A stretch of 61,729 nucleotides of DNA from GCA-020352575 sp964600365 (GTDB lineage: Bacteria > Actinomycetota > Acidimicrobiia > Spongiisociales > JAENVV01). The notes beneath the pieces were generated by a model, which had not been told where the DNA came from, made no database searches, and saw only the letters and a program-made list of their open reading frames with translations. Location: the NCBI GenBank assembly GCA_964600365.1, contig CAZRJG010000006.1, forward strand, positions 1 through 61,729. Reading direction: 5' to 3'. This document shows, piece by piece, positions 34,620 to 42,697 of this stretch. A program made the position numbers and the translations under genes. How positions within the stretch are numbered: the first letter of the stretch is position 1; each line of letters begins with the position of its first letter.

Positions 34620-35501
34620 GTGCCATCCCCCCTCCCCGAGGACGTCGCAGAACTCGACGCCCTCCTCAGGAGAGAGGGCTACCTCTCCGATCGGGGCCTC
34701 ACCACGGCCACCTTCATCGCCATTTCGCTCGGACGCCCCCTCCTGCTCGAGGGTGAGGTGGGCGTCGGCAAGACCGAGCTCGCCAAGACCCTCGCGTCGA
34801 TCTTCGGACGTCGGCTCATCCGCCTCCAGTGCTACGAGGGTATCGACACCTCGCAGGCGTTGTACGAGTGGGACTACGCCCGGCAGATGCTTCAGATCCG
34901 CGCCCTGTCGGAGGCCGATGCAACCGACGAGCACGCGGTTGACGCGCTTTTCGGCGAGAAGTTCCTCCTTGAGCGGCCGCTCCTCGAAGCCGTGCGGGCG
35001 GGCGGCAACTGCGTGCTCCTCATCGACGAGGTGGACCGGGCCGACGACGAGTTCGAGGCGTTCCTCCTCGAGCTGCTCTCCGACTTCCAGGTGACGATCC
35101 CCGAGGTCGGCACGATCAAGGCGACATCACGCCCTCTCGTCGTGCTCACCTCGAATCGGACGCGGGAACTCCACGACGCCCTCAAGCGACGCTGCCTCTA
35201 CCACTGGATCGACTACCCGACCTCGGAGCGGGAGGAGGAGATCGTCCGCACGCGCATTCCGGACGTGCCCGAGACGCTCGCCGTCAAGGTCGTTGAAGCC
35301 GTGCACCGGCTTCGGGGACTCGAACTCGCGAAGCCGCCCGGCGTCGCCGAGACACTCGACTGGGTGCAGGCCTTGCGCACCATCGGCGCCGGGGAACTCG
35401 ACGAGGAGACGTTCTTCGACACGCTCGGTTCAGTCGTGAAGGACCGCGACGACTTCGACGTCGTGGAAAGGCGTGCCGGGAGCATCGTCGGTGGAGGCTG
35501 A
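34620..35501 (+). CDS. coxD: MoxR-family AAA+ ATPase, CoxD-like
   Basis: This is a 293-residue AAA+ protein with a GTG start at 34620. Walker A is GEVGVGKTEL (residues 39-48), Walker B is CVLLIDEVDRAD, sensor 1 is VVLTSNRTRELHDALKRRC and an arginine finger lies in KRRCLYHW. CoxD-type chaperones remodel apo CO dehydrogenase so that the copper-sulfur-molybdenum centre can be formed. It overlaps coxE by a few bases, as these two proteins usually work as a MoxR-VWA pair. Confidence 0.85.
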   Translation: MPSPLPEDVAELDALLRREGYLSDRGLTTATFIAISLGRPLLLEGEVGVGKTELAKTLASIFGRRLIRLQCYEGIDTSQALYEWDYARQMLQIRALSEADATDEHAVDALFGEKFLLERPLLEAVRAGGNCVLLIDEVDRADDEFEAFLLELLSDFQVTIPEVGTIKATSRPLVVLTSNRTRELHDALKRRCLYHWIDYPTSEREEEIVRTRIPDVPETLAVKVVEAVHRLRGLELAKPPGVAETLDWVQALRTIGAGELDEETFFDTLGSVVKDRDDFDVVERRAGSIVGGG

Positions 35502-36621
35502 CCGGGGGCTCCTCGGCACCCTCCTCGACTTCTGCGCGACCCTCCGCGACCACGGGCTCCGGGTCGGTACCGACGACGCCCTCACCTTCTCCACCGCAGC
35601 AGCCCTCCTCGACCCGAGCCGCCTCGAGGACCTCTACTGGGCCGGCCGAGCGACGCTCGCCCGCAGTCGGGAGCACATCGGGGTGTACAACGAGGTCTTC
35701 GCCCGATACTTCTTGGGAGGAACCCCCGACCGCGAGCCTGAGGAGTGGAAGGTCCCTGCGCCCGCCCGAGGCTCCGAAGCCATCTTCGACGTTCCCTCTG
35801 GCGAGAGACCCGAGGAGGGCGACGACGAGCAGGGGGCCCGCCTCGGCACCGTCGCGGCCGCAGTGATCGTGGACCACACGAAGTCGTTCTCGGAATGCAC
35901 CGAAGAGGAACTGGAGCAGCTCCGCAGGCTCATCGCCACCCTCCGGGTCACGCCACCCCTCAGGAGGACCCGGCGCCAGCGGTCGGCACCGGCAGGGCGG
36001 CGGCTGGACATGCGACGGATCGCCCGCGAGACGATGAGGGCCCATGGCGAGCCGGGAGACCTGTGGTGGCGCCACCGAAAGGAACGTCCCCGGCCGCTCG
36101 TGCTCATCCTCGATGTCTCGGGCTCGATGGCCGACTACTCACGCAACCTCCTCCAGTTCGCCCATAGCACCACGCGGGCCACAGGGCGCGTCGAGGTGTT
36201 CTGTTTCGGTACGACGCTCACCCGTATCACGCCGGCACTTCGCCGGAGGGATCCCGACGAGGCGCTGGAACAAGCCGGGGAGGAGGTCCGGGACTGGGCC
36301 GGCGGGACATTCATCGGCGCAGCGCTCGACGAGTTCGTCCGACGCCATGCCAGGAGGGGCATGGCACGGGGCGCGATCGTGGTGATCTGCTCCGACGGCC
36401 TCGATCGGGGCGACCCGGCCCTCCTCGACGCCGCCCTCGAACGGCTTGGGCGCCTCAGCCATCGCATCGTGTGGATGAACCCGCTCAAGGGTGACCAGGA
36501 GCCGTTCGCGCCAGCGAGCCTCGGGATGTCGGTGGCAATGCCCCACGTCGACCTCATATGGTCCGGGCACAACTTCGCCAGCCTGCAGGAGTTCGCCGGA
36601 GCGCTCCCGAGGATCCGATAG
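35491..36621 (+). CDS. coxE: VWA-domain protein, CoxE-like
   Basis: This is a 376-residue protein. The GTG at 35491 is preferred (GGGAG eight bases upstream); a GTG at 35473 is in frame but has poorer spacing. The C-terminal half is a von Willebrand A fold with the MIDAS motif DVSGSMADYS near residue 208 and later TFIGAALDEF and CSDGLDRGD. The N-terminal half is helical (LLDFCATLRDHGLRVG). CoxE partners CoxD in active-site assembly of molybdenum CO dehydrogenase. Confidence 0.85.
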   Translation: MEADRGLLGTLLDFCATLRDHGLRVGTDDALTFSTAAALLDPSRLEDLYWAGRATLARSREHIGVYNEVFARYFLGGTPDREPEEWKVPAPARGSEAIFDVPSGERPEEGDDEQGARLGTVAAAVIVDHTKSFSECTEEELEQLRRLIATLRVTPPLRRTRRQRSAPAGRRLDMRRIARETMRAHGEPGDLWWRHRKERPRPLVLILDVSGSMADYSRNLLQFAHSTTRATGRVEVFCFGTTLTRITPALRRRDPDEALEQAGEEVRDWAGGTFIGAALDEFVRRHARRGMARGAIVVICSDGLDRGDPALLDAALERLGRLSHRIVWMNPLKGDQEPFAPASLGMSVAMPHVDLIWSGHNFASLQEFAGALPRIR

Positions 36622-36633
36622 GAGACACAGACG

Positions 36634-36912
36634 ATGAGATGGAGCATCTCACTTCGCGCCGACGGCGATCGGGTCATGGAACTTGCCGAGATCGTCGCGC
36701 TCGCCGACGCAGTGGCCGCCCACGACGGGATTGCGAGCGGGATGGGAACGATGAGCTACGCGGCGCAGATCGTCGTGGAGGCTCCGACCTCCGATGAGGC
36801 CGTAGACAAGGCGATCCCACTCTTCAGGGAAGCCGCAACGACGGCAAGTCTCCCTGACTGGCCCGTCGCCTGGGCCGAGTCCATCGCCGACGAAGAGGAC
36901 CTCTTCGAATGA
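36634..36912 (+). CDS. Small conserved-looking hypothetical protein
   Basis: This is a 92-residue protein with a good ribosome site (AGGAGACACAG) 12 bases after coxE. It folds as an alternating alpha/beta chain without Cys or a membrane helix (MRWSISLRADGDRVMELAEIV, then AAQIVVEAPTSDEAVDKAI), reminiscent of small ferredoxin-like folds. It overlaps the next gene by ATGA. The role is unknown, but its place suggests an accessory of the cox cluster or co-transcription by chance. Confidence 0.6.
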   Translation: MRWSISLRADGDRVMELAEIVALADAVAAHDGIASGMGTMSYAAQIVVEAPTSDEAVDKAIPLFREAATTASLPDWPVAWAESIADEEDLFE

Positions 36913-37340
36913 TCCGGCTGGGCACATTGGGTGGCTACCCGTTCGAGGGACCACGCGTGCTCGGTGGTTTCCAACCGCCGGCAAACCCGGGGATCTTCGC
37001 CATCTTCGCCCGCACCGATCCAGACTCCCGGCAGTTCGAGGTGATCTACCTCGGCCATGCCGAGGACCTCTCCGAGGTGGGCCTCCCGTTCGGCCACCAC
37101 CTCGCCGATCGTTGGATCGAGCGGGCAGGCGGGAAGTGGCACCTGCACATCGCCACATACGTGATCCCTGGCGGGCTGCCGAGTCATCGACAACGCATCA
37201 CCGAGGAGCTCATCGCCACGTACCACCCATCCTGCAACCCGGAGCAGTTCGATCGGGCGTGGAAGGAGGAGTGGATCGGCTCGTACGAGGCGCCCACCAC
37301 GAAGCCGCTCACCACCCGCCGCGACGCTCCACCGTCGTAG
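36909..37340 (+). CDS. Small protein resembling a GIY-YIG-type fold
   Basis: This is a 143-residue protein. The order NPGIFAIFAR, EVIYLGHAEDL, then a His-rich helix (GHHLADRWIE), then ITEELIATYHPSCNPE looks like a diverged GIY-YIG nuclease core: two strands, the YLG step, an Arg/His helix, a Glu and a terminal Asn-Pro. Classical Gly-Ile-Tyr is replaced by Gly-Ile-Phe. Enzyme activity is therefore uncertain. It is co-translated with the 92-aa gene and ends the plus-strand cox arm. Confidence 0.45.
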   Translation: MIRLGTLGGYPFEGPRVLGGFQPPANPGIFAIFARTDPDSRQFEVIYLGHAEDLSEVGLPFGHHLADRWIERAGGKWHLHIATYVIPGGLPSHRQRITEELIATYHPSCNPEQFDRAWKEEWIGSYEAPTTKPLTTRRDAPPS

Positions 37341-37349
37341 CCGCGGAGT

Positions 37350-37367
37350 CGGGACGACCACGTCCCG
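37350..37367. terminator. Short hairpin between convergent operons
   Basis: CGGGACG and CGTCCCG form a perfect 7-bp stem around ACCA, lying between the convergent ends at 37340 and 37394. It could serve both strands. No U-run follows. Confidence 0.5.
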
Positions 37368-37393
37368 CCCCCACTCGTGTGGTCGGCGACTTG

Positions 37394-37753
37394 CTACTCC
37401 GGCTCGTACCCCACGGCCTCCATCAACCGCGAGCGGCGGGTGCCCATGGCCGGCCGCGCGACGCCGCTCGCCACGTGGGCGTCGTGGTCGAACGTGGCGC
37501 CCTTGACGATTCCCTCGGCCATCCCGTAGAGGAGGGGGAGCGCACCGGCGATCACGCGGCCGGTGTTGTTGATGCTCCCGAGGCCCGAGTCGATCACCTC
37601 GGCGTTCGTCTTGATCTCCCCGACGAGGTCGGAGCACTCCTCGAGGAGTCCCGCGACCCGGGTGAGCTGGCCACCCACGATGTACAAGTAGACCGCCAGT
37701 CCCGCAATGAGCAGGACGATGTCGACGACGGTGAAGAGGACCATGCCGTTCAT
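37394..37753 (-). CDS. Small single-helix membrane protein 5 of the post-coxG cassette
   Basis: This is a 119-residue protein with one N-terminal membrane helix (residues 4-26, VLFTVVDIVLLIAGLAVYLYIV). An amphipathic stretch follows (LTRVAGLLEECSDLVGEIKTNAEVIDSGLGSINNTGRVI), then a second weakly hydrophobic patch and a polar tail. The start overlaps the preceding gene's stop by four bases. It is the last and longest gene in a run of five small proteins built the same way downstream of coxG. The family is not recognised. Confidence 0.65.
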   Translation of the reverse strand: MNGMVLFTVVDIVLLIAGLAVYLYIVGGQLTRVAGLLEECSDLVGEIKTNAEVIDSGLGSINNTGRVIAGALPLLYGMAEGIVKGATFDHDAHVASGVARPAMGTRRSRLMEAVGYEPE

Positions 37754-38031
37754 GAGCGCACCTTCTCGAGTACACGGCCGAGGAAGAGGTGGTGCTCGAG
37801 GCCCTCGGTGAGGACCGCGTCGACCCGCTTGGCCGTCTCACGGATGAGCGCCGTGTCGTTGGTGTTCGCAACGGCCTGTTCGAGGGTGGCCCTGATCGTC
37901 GTCACCCGTCGTTCGATCGTCCGTACGAGGACCACGAGGATGGTGAGCAGGGCCGCCACGGCGACCACGACCACGAGGCCGGCCCAATTGGCGAACTGCC
38001 AGAGCTGCTCGGTGGTGTATCCGTCGAGCAT
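37750..38031 (-). CDS. Small single-helix membrane protein 4 of the post-coxG cassette
   Basis: This is a 93-residue protein starting at 38031, one base after the previous stop (38033). A membrane helix spans residues 12-34 (FANWAGLVVVVAVAALLTILVVLV), and a charged helical domain with heptad character follows (TIERRVTTIRATLEQAVANTNDTALIRETAKRVDAVL) with a basic end. The tight spacing implies translational coupling. The function is unknown; it probably exposes a coiled helix on one face of the membrane. Confidence 0.65.
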   Translation of the reverse strand: MLDGYTTEQLWQFANWAGLVVVVAVAALLTILVVLVRTIERRVTTIRATLEQAVANTNDTALIRETAKRVDAVLTEGLEHHLFLGRVLEKVRS

Positions 38032-38032
38032 G

Positions 38033-38293
38033 TCAGCCCCCCAGGCGCTTCCTGCCGCGGTTGAGGCCATCGACGATGGCCTCCGCGGACTCGATGGTGG
38101 TGGCCAGCCCTGCAAGGCCGGCCGTGTTGGTCACGGCCTTCTCCAAGCCGGCGTTCACAGCGACCGCTTGGGTGCCGATGCGCTTGGCGAGGAGCAGGAT
38201 CGGGACGACGAGGGCGACAACGACGAGCACCACGACGATGCCGATCGTGTACCCCACGACCCAACCGGTGTTGGCGAGTGTGAACAGTGTCAT
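38033..38293 (-). CDS. Small single-helix membrane protein 3 of the post-coxG cassette
   Basis: This is an 86-residue protein with the start at 38293, ten bases after the preceding stop. The helix at residues 8-34 (WVVGYTIGIVVVLVVVALVVPILLLA) is followed by an amphipathic region (AVNAGLEKAVTNTAGLAGLATTIESAEAIVDGLNRG) and a basic end, RKRLGG. It has the same plan as its neighbours. No known family is recognised. Confidence 0.65.
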   Translation of the reverse strand: MTLFTLANTGWVVGYTIGIVVVLVVVALVVPILLLAKRIGTQAVAVNAGLEKAVTNTAGLAGLATTIESAEAIVDGLNRGRKRLGG

Positions 38294-38303
38294 GCCGATC
38301 CCC

Positions 38304-38531
38304 CTAGATGCCCTCTGCGAACTCACGCACCGGCGCGAGCATCCCGTTCACCGCGTCGACCGTAGAAGGGACCGGATCGGTCTTCTCGACGATCACGTCG
38401 ACCCCGCCGATGAGCGCGTCGAGCGTCCGGACGACGGCCACGAGGTGGCCGATGACTCGGATGAGCCCGAGCGCCGCGGCACCGATGATGAGGCCCGCGA
38501 GGACCAAGGTGACGATTGCGACGTTCTCCAT
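38304..38531 (-). CDS. Small single-helix membrane protein 2 of the post-coxG cassette
   Basis: This is a 75-residue protein with an N-terminal helix (residues 4-27, VAIVTLVLAGLIIGAAALGLIRVI) followed by VVRTLDALIGGVDVIVEKTDPVPSTVDAVNGML. A GGAGGA ribosome site lies before the start and the gap to the previous gene is ten bases. It is the shortest member of the cassette. The repeated spacing of Ile/Val/Leu suggests a helix that packs against the other members. Confidence 0.6.
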   Translation of the reverse strand: MENVAIVTLVLAGLIIGAAALGLIRVIGHLVAVVRTLDALIGGVDVIVEKTDPVPSTVDAVNGMLAPVREFAEGI

Positions 38532-38541
38532 TGGTCCTCCT

Positions 38542-38796
38542 TCAGCCCAACAGCTTCGCGACGGAGCCTGCGTACCGGACGGCGCCGTTGGCGACCTCCG
38601 AGATCACCCCGCCGGTCACGGCGAGGCGGTCGGGGACCGATTCGACCTCGCCGATCACCCCGACTCCCCCGGCGAGCGTGGTGTCGGCGGCCCCCCGGAT
38701 CCGCTCCAGTGCGGCGAGCACCCTGTTGAGGAGCGCCACCAGCACCGGCACGATCACCAGCAGGAGGACGAGGTTTCCGATTGCCCAGAGCGACAT
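38542..38796 (-). CDS. Small single-helix membrane protein 1 of the post-coxG cassette
   Basis: This is an 84-residue protein starting at 38796, ten bases after the coxG stop, with GAGGAGG upstream. The membrane helix spans residues 3-25 (LWAIGNLVLLLVIVPVLVALLNRVL). The tail (LERIRGAADTTLAGGVGVIGEVESVPDRLAVTGGVISEVANGAV) is Gly/Val/Ala-rich and amphipathic. Its place next to coxG links the cassette to CO dehydrogenase. No known family is recognised. Confidence 0.65.
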   Translation of the reverse strand: MSLWAIGNLVLLLVIVPVLVALLNRVLAALERIRGAADTTLAGGVGVIGEVESVPDRLAVTGGVISEVANGAVRYAGSVAKLLG

Positions 38797-38806
38797 GCGT
38801 ACCTCC

Positions 38807-39388
38807 TCAGTCCGTCGCAGGCTTGTAGGGAAGGAAGAAGCGGCGGGCGACCCGGGCAAGGGCCATCCACACCGCCCTGAGGCCGATGGCGAGCCCGCTC
38901 GCCTGCGAGGAAGCGCCGGGGGTGAACTCGACGCCCCTCTCGAGCGCTGCAAGCTGTCCCTTCATGTTCGCCGCGAACTCGTCGAGTAGCACCTTCGTCA
39001 CGTCCTGCACCATGCCGCGCCCGTACTGGGCGGCGGCTCCCGAGAGCTGCAGGTCCTGGCTCACCACGACCTTCGTGCCGGCACCCGATGGCACGAGACT
39101 CGCATCCACGACGAGGGCCGCCTGGCCACGGCCCTTCACATCGGCACCCGCCGCATCGACGATGATGCGCCGGTTCGCCTCGTCCCGCTCCCGGATTGTC
39201 GCCTGACCTGAGAAGTCGAGCTTCACGGGGCCGAGGCCGATCACCACCGAGCCCGCGTACTCGTCCTCGGAGACCTGCTCGGAGAGGTCCGCTCCCGGTA
39301 GGCAGTTGGCCACGAGTGGGATGTTGTTGAAGAACTCCCACACCCTGTCGGGAGACTCCCCGACGTCGAATTCACTCTTGATCAGCAT
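38807..39388 (-). CDS. coxG: CoxG-like SRPBCC protein
   Basis: This is a 193-residue protein. Residues 1-145 form a START/SRPBCC helix-grip domain (SPDRVWEFFNNIPLVANCLPGADLSE, GPVKLDFSGQA, AQYGRGMVQDVTKVLLDEFAANM). A Gly/Ser linker and a basic amphipathic C-terminal helix (AVWMALARVARRFFLPYK) suggest membrane contact. CoxG proteins are needed for membrane association of molybdenum CO dehydrogenase and coupling to quinones. The gene overlaps the XdhC-YHS gene upstream by 17 bases. Confidence 0.85.
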   Translation of the reverse strand: MLIKSEFDVGESPDRVWEFFNNIPLVANCLPGADLSEQVSEDEYAGSVVIGLGPVKLDFSGQATIRERDEANRRIIVDAAGADVKGRGQAALVVDASLVPSGAGTKVVVSQDLQLSGAAAQYGRGMVQDVTKVLLDEFAANMKGQLAALERGVEFTPGASSQASGLAIGLRAVWMALARVARRFFLPYKPATD

Positions 39389-40319
39389 GGACGCTCCTCG
39401 TGTATGACTCGGGATCGGCTGCGAGGGCCGCCCGGCATCCCGCGCAACAGAAGTAGTAGGTGGTGCCGTCGTGCTCGAACGGGCGGCTCGAATCGTTGGC
39501 AGTGACCTCCATGCCACAGACGGGGTCGATCGCCGTCGCTGGCCGGTCCGAAGGGGCAGCCGCCGACGCGCCGAAGCCGCCTTCTGCGCGCACCCGCACG
39601 AGCTCGGCCAGGATCGAGGCGGCCATCTCCCGGTGCGACGTGTGCCCCAGGTCGATACCTGCTGGCACTCGGACCGCATCGATCCGTGCTTCGGGCGCCC
39701 CGTGCTCACGCAGGTAGCCGAGCACCACCTCACCACGCTTCGCCGATGCCACGAGGCCGACCCAGGCGGGGTCGGCGTCGAGGGCAGCGATGAGCGCGTC
39801 CTCATCGCCGTGACCCTGGGTCGCCACCACCACCGCCGAGCCGACTGGCACTGCATCTGCGGTGATGGTCTCGGTGACTCGCCCGTGCCAGCCGAGCGCC
39901 TCGACGAGATCGATGAGCGTGTGCGCCATGGGTGATCGCCCGACCACCACCACGGTCGGGGTGGGGATGACGGGTTCGATGTGGACTTGGAGGGCACCAT
40001 CGCTCTGGCAGGAGATCGGAACGGACACCATCCCGTCGGGCACCTCCCCCATCACTCCCTCCATGCCGAGGAGGAGGAGCTTGGGCTCGCCGTCCTGCAT
40101 GGCATCGAGGGCTTCGCGGATGAGCACTGGTTCGGCGCACACACCGCCGATCCATCCGTGCACCTGACCGTGCTCGGTGACGATCGCCTTCGACCCGGCC
40201 TTCCCCGACGAAGGCCCCTGTCTCCACACGACGGTGGCGAGGGCGAACCGCTCACCCTTCCGGGAGAGCTCGACGGCCTTCTCGAGGACCGACCATCCAT
40301 CGTGTGCCTCCTCGTGCAT
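39372..40319 (-). CDS. XdhC/CoxF-type molybdenum-cofactor maturation protein fused to a YHS domain
   Basis: This is a 315-residue protein. The XdhC N-terminal domain (about 10-90, with VHGWIGGVCAEPVL in place of GGC) and Rossmann C-terminal domain (VVVVGRSPMAHTLIDLVEALG, then VPAGIDLGHTSHREMAASILAEL) are followed by a C-terminal YHS metal-binding module (IDPVCGMEVTAN, then TTYYFCCAGCRAALAADPESY). XdhC delivers sulfurated cofactor; the YHS cysteines could bind copper, which the CO dehydrogenase active site needs. The copper idea is inference. The start overlaps the coxL stop. Confidence 0.85.
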   Translation of the reverse strand: MHEEAHDGWSVLEKAVELSRKGERFALATVVWRQGPSSGKAGSKAIVTEHGQVHGWIGGVCAEPVLIREALDAMQDGEPKLLLLGMEGVMGEVPDGMVSVPISCQSDGALQVHIEPVIPTPTVVVVGRSPMAHTLIDLVEALGWHGRVTETITADAVPVGSAVVVATQGHGDEDALIAALDADPAWVGLVASAKRGEVVLGYLREHGAPEARIDAVRVPAGIDLGHTSHREMAASILAELVRVRAEGGFGASAAAPSDRPATAIDPVCGMEVTANDSSRPFEHDGTTYYFCCAGCRAALAADPESYTRSVHADQE

Positions 40320-42697
40320 CACCCCACCTTGACCGGCGGCGCCCCCGAGACATCGACTCCCTCGGTGAGGGCCTTGTGGACGCGGTCGGGGAGCAACGGC
40401 ATGTCGATGTTGCGCACGCCCGTGTGCTTGACCGCGTCCATCACGGCGTTCACGAACGCCGCGGGACCTGCGACCGTGGCGCACTCCCCCACACCCTTGG
40501 CACCAATGGGATGGTGGGGACAAGGGGTGACGACCTCATGGAGCTCGAAGCCGGGCGTCTCCCATGCGGTCGGGATGAGGTAGTCCATGTAGTTACCGCC
40601 GATGCAGTTGCCCTCCTCGTCGAACGTGATGAACTGCATGCTGGCCTTGGCGTACGCCTCGGTCAGCCCACCCATGATCTGACCCTCCACGATCATCGGA
40701 TTGATCCGCACGCCGCAGTCGTCGACGGCGACGACCCTCAGGACGTCCCACACGCCCGTCGCAGGGTCGACCTCCACGGTCACCGCGTACATGGCAAACG
40801 GCCACGTCAGGTTTGGCGGGTCGTAGTACGCCGTGTTCTCCAACCCCGGCTCCATGCCATCGGGCATGTTGGAGTAGGCGGCCATCGCGCACTCCTGGAT
40901 GGTCACTCCGCGGTCGGGAGCGCCACGCAGGTAGAACCGTCCCAACTCCCACTCGATGTCCTCCTCGGAGGCCTCGAGCAGGTGCGCGGCGATCTTGCGC
41001 GCCTTCGCACGAATCTTTCGGGCGACCATCGAGACCGCAGCCCCGGCAACCGGGGTCGAGCGGGACGCGTATGTCCCCATGCCGAACGGCGCCGTATCGG
41101 TGTCGCCCTCCTCCACGACGATGTCGTCGGCCGGGATACCCAGTTCGTGGGCGACGATCTGCGCCCAGGTGGTCTCATGGCCCTGGCCCTGCGTCTTCGC
41201 CCCGGTGCGGAGGATCGCCTTGCCGGTCATGTGGACCCGCAACTCGGCGGAGTCGAACATCTTGATCCCCAGGATGTCGTACTCCCGGCTGTTGCCGGCA
41301 CCCAACGGCTCGGTCATCGACGAGAAGCCGATGCCAAGGAGTCGGCCCCGCTTGGCGGCCTCCTCCTTCTCCTTGACGAAGTCCTCGTAGCCGATCGCCT
41401 CGAGGGCCACGTCCATGCACTTCCCATACTGACCGGAGTCAGTGAGGAACCCGAAGGCGGTTCGATGGGGGAAGTCGTCGTCACGCACGAAGTTCCTGCG
41501 CCGGAACTCGGCCTGGTCCATTCCCAGGTCGTCGGCAGCGGCTTGCACCATGCGCTCCTGGAAGAACATCGCCTCCGTCACCCTGAAGGAGCACCGGTAG
41601 GCGACGCCGCCCGGAGCCTTGTTGGTGTACACGCCCCTCGCCGTCAGGTGGGCGGCGGGGATGTCGTAGCACGCGAATGCCGAGTGCATGAGACCGATCT
41701 TGAACTTGCTCGGCTGTGCATCGGCGAAGAACGCGCCGTGGTCGGAGAGCGTGTGCATGCGCACCCCGAGGATCTTCCCGTCGTTGCGAAGGGCCATCTC
41801 ACCCTGGAGATACACGTCGCGGCCGAACCCAGTCGAGATGAGGTTGCCCGACTTGTCCTCGATCCACTTCACCGGTCGCTCCAGGAGGATCGACGCAAGG
41901 ATCGAGATCACGTACCCGGGATAGACAGGCACCTTGTTGCCGAACCCACCACCGATGTCCGGCGACACGATGCGAATCATGTGCTCCGGGAGCTCGGCGA
42001 CGAGGGCGACCGCTGCACGGATGATGTGCGGCGCCTGAGTCGTCATGTACACCGTCAGCTTCGACGTCGAGCGATCGAAGTCGGCGATCGACCCGCAGGT
42101 CTCGATCGGGGAGGGGTGCGACCGGGGATAGTGGAGGTCGATCTTCGAGATGACATCCGCCTGCGCGAATGCGGCATCGGTGGCGGACTTGTCACCGACC
42201 TCCCAATCGAACACGACGTTGTTGGGCTGGTTCGCCTTGTCGTCGCGGATGAGTGGGGCGTCCTCAGCAAGTGACTGCTCCGGGTTGACGATCACATCAA
42301 GCGGCTCGTACTCGACCACGATTGCCTCGCAGGCGTCCTTGGCGATGTACGGGTCGTCCGCGATCACGGCGGCGACCTCCTGGCCCTGGTAGCGGACCTT
42401 GTCGGTCGCCAGCACCGCCTGCGTGTCATATGACAGGGTCGGCATCCAGGCGAGGTTGCGGGCGGCCATCGTCTCGCCGGTCAGGACGAGGCGGACGCCG
42501 GGCATGTCCCACGCGGCGGAGGCGTCGATCGACTTGATACGAGCGTGCGCGAGCGGGCTGCGGAGGATCTCCATGTGGAGCATCCCGGGAAGGACGATGT
42601 CGTCGACGTACTGGCCCTTGCCCCTGATGAATCGGGCGTCCTCTACACGACGCCTGCTGGCACCGAGTCCGCCGATCTTGAGTTCGTCGAGAGTCAT
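40319..42697 (-). CDS. coxL: Aerobic CO dehydrogenase large (molybdopterin) subunit, form I
   Basis: This is a 792-residue molybdenum hydroxylase. The form I signature AYRCSFR is present, with the copper-ligating cysteine at residue 369, and GAKGVGE near the C-terminus provides the catalytic glutamate. Other cofactor loops include GGGFGNK and QGQGHETTWAQI. It oxidises CO to CO2 at a Mo-S-Cu centre. The start at 42697 overlaps the coxS stop (TGATG); the in-frame extension upstream is noise. The large subunit works with the coxM flavoprotein and coxS iron-sulfur subunit encoded directly before it. Confidence 0.95.
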   Translation of the reverse strand: MTLDELKIGGLGASRRRVEDARFIRGKGQYVDDIVLPGMLHMEILRSPLAHARIKSIDASAAWDMPGVRLVLTGETMAARNLAWMPTLSYDTQAVLATDKVRYQGQEVAAVIADDPYIAKDACEAIVVEYEPLDVIVNPEQSLAEDAPLIRDDKANQPNNVVFDWEVGDKSATDAAFAQADVISKIDLHYPRSHPSPIETCGSIADFDRSTSKLTVYMTTQAPHIIRAAVALVAELPEHMIRIVSPDIGGGFGNKVPVYPGYVISILASILLERPVKWIEDKSGNLISTGFGRDVYLQGEMALRNDGKILGVRMHTLSDHGAFFADAQPSKFKIGLMHSAFACYDIPAAHLTARGVYTNKAPGGVAYRCSFRVTEAMFFQERMVQAAADDLGMDQAEFRRRNFVRDDDFPHRTAFGFLTDSGQYGKCMDVALEAIGYEDFVKEKEEAAKRGRLLGIGFSSMTEPLGAGNSREYDILGIKMFDSAELRVHMTGKAILRTGAKTQGQGHETTWAQIVAHELGIPADDIVVEEGDTDTAPFGMGTYASRSTPVAGAAVSMVARKIRAKARKIAAHLLEASEEDIEWELGRFYLRGAPDRGVTIQECAMAAYSNMPDGMEPGLENTAYYDPPNLTWPFAMYAVTVEVDPATGVWDVLRVVAVDDCGVRINPMIVEGQIMGGLTEAYAKASMQFITFDEEGNCIGGNYMDYLIPTAWETPGFELHEVVTPCPHHPIGAKGVGECATVAGPAAFVNAVMDAVKHTGVRNIDMPLLPDRVHKALTEGVDVSGAPPVKVG

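Noticed and set aside
36597..36610. GGAGCGCTCC palindrome similar to the CelR/CebR box near the end of coxE
   Set aside because: It differs at three of 14 positions from the operator and lies inside a coding region far from any promoter.
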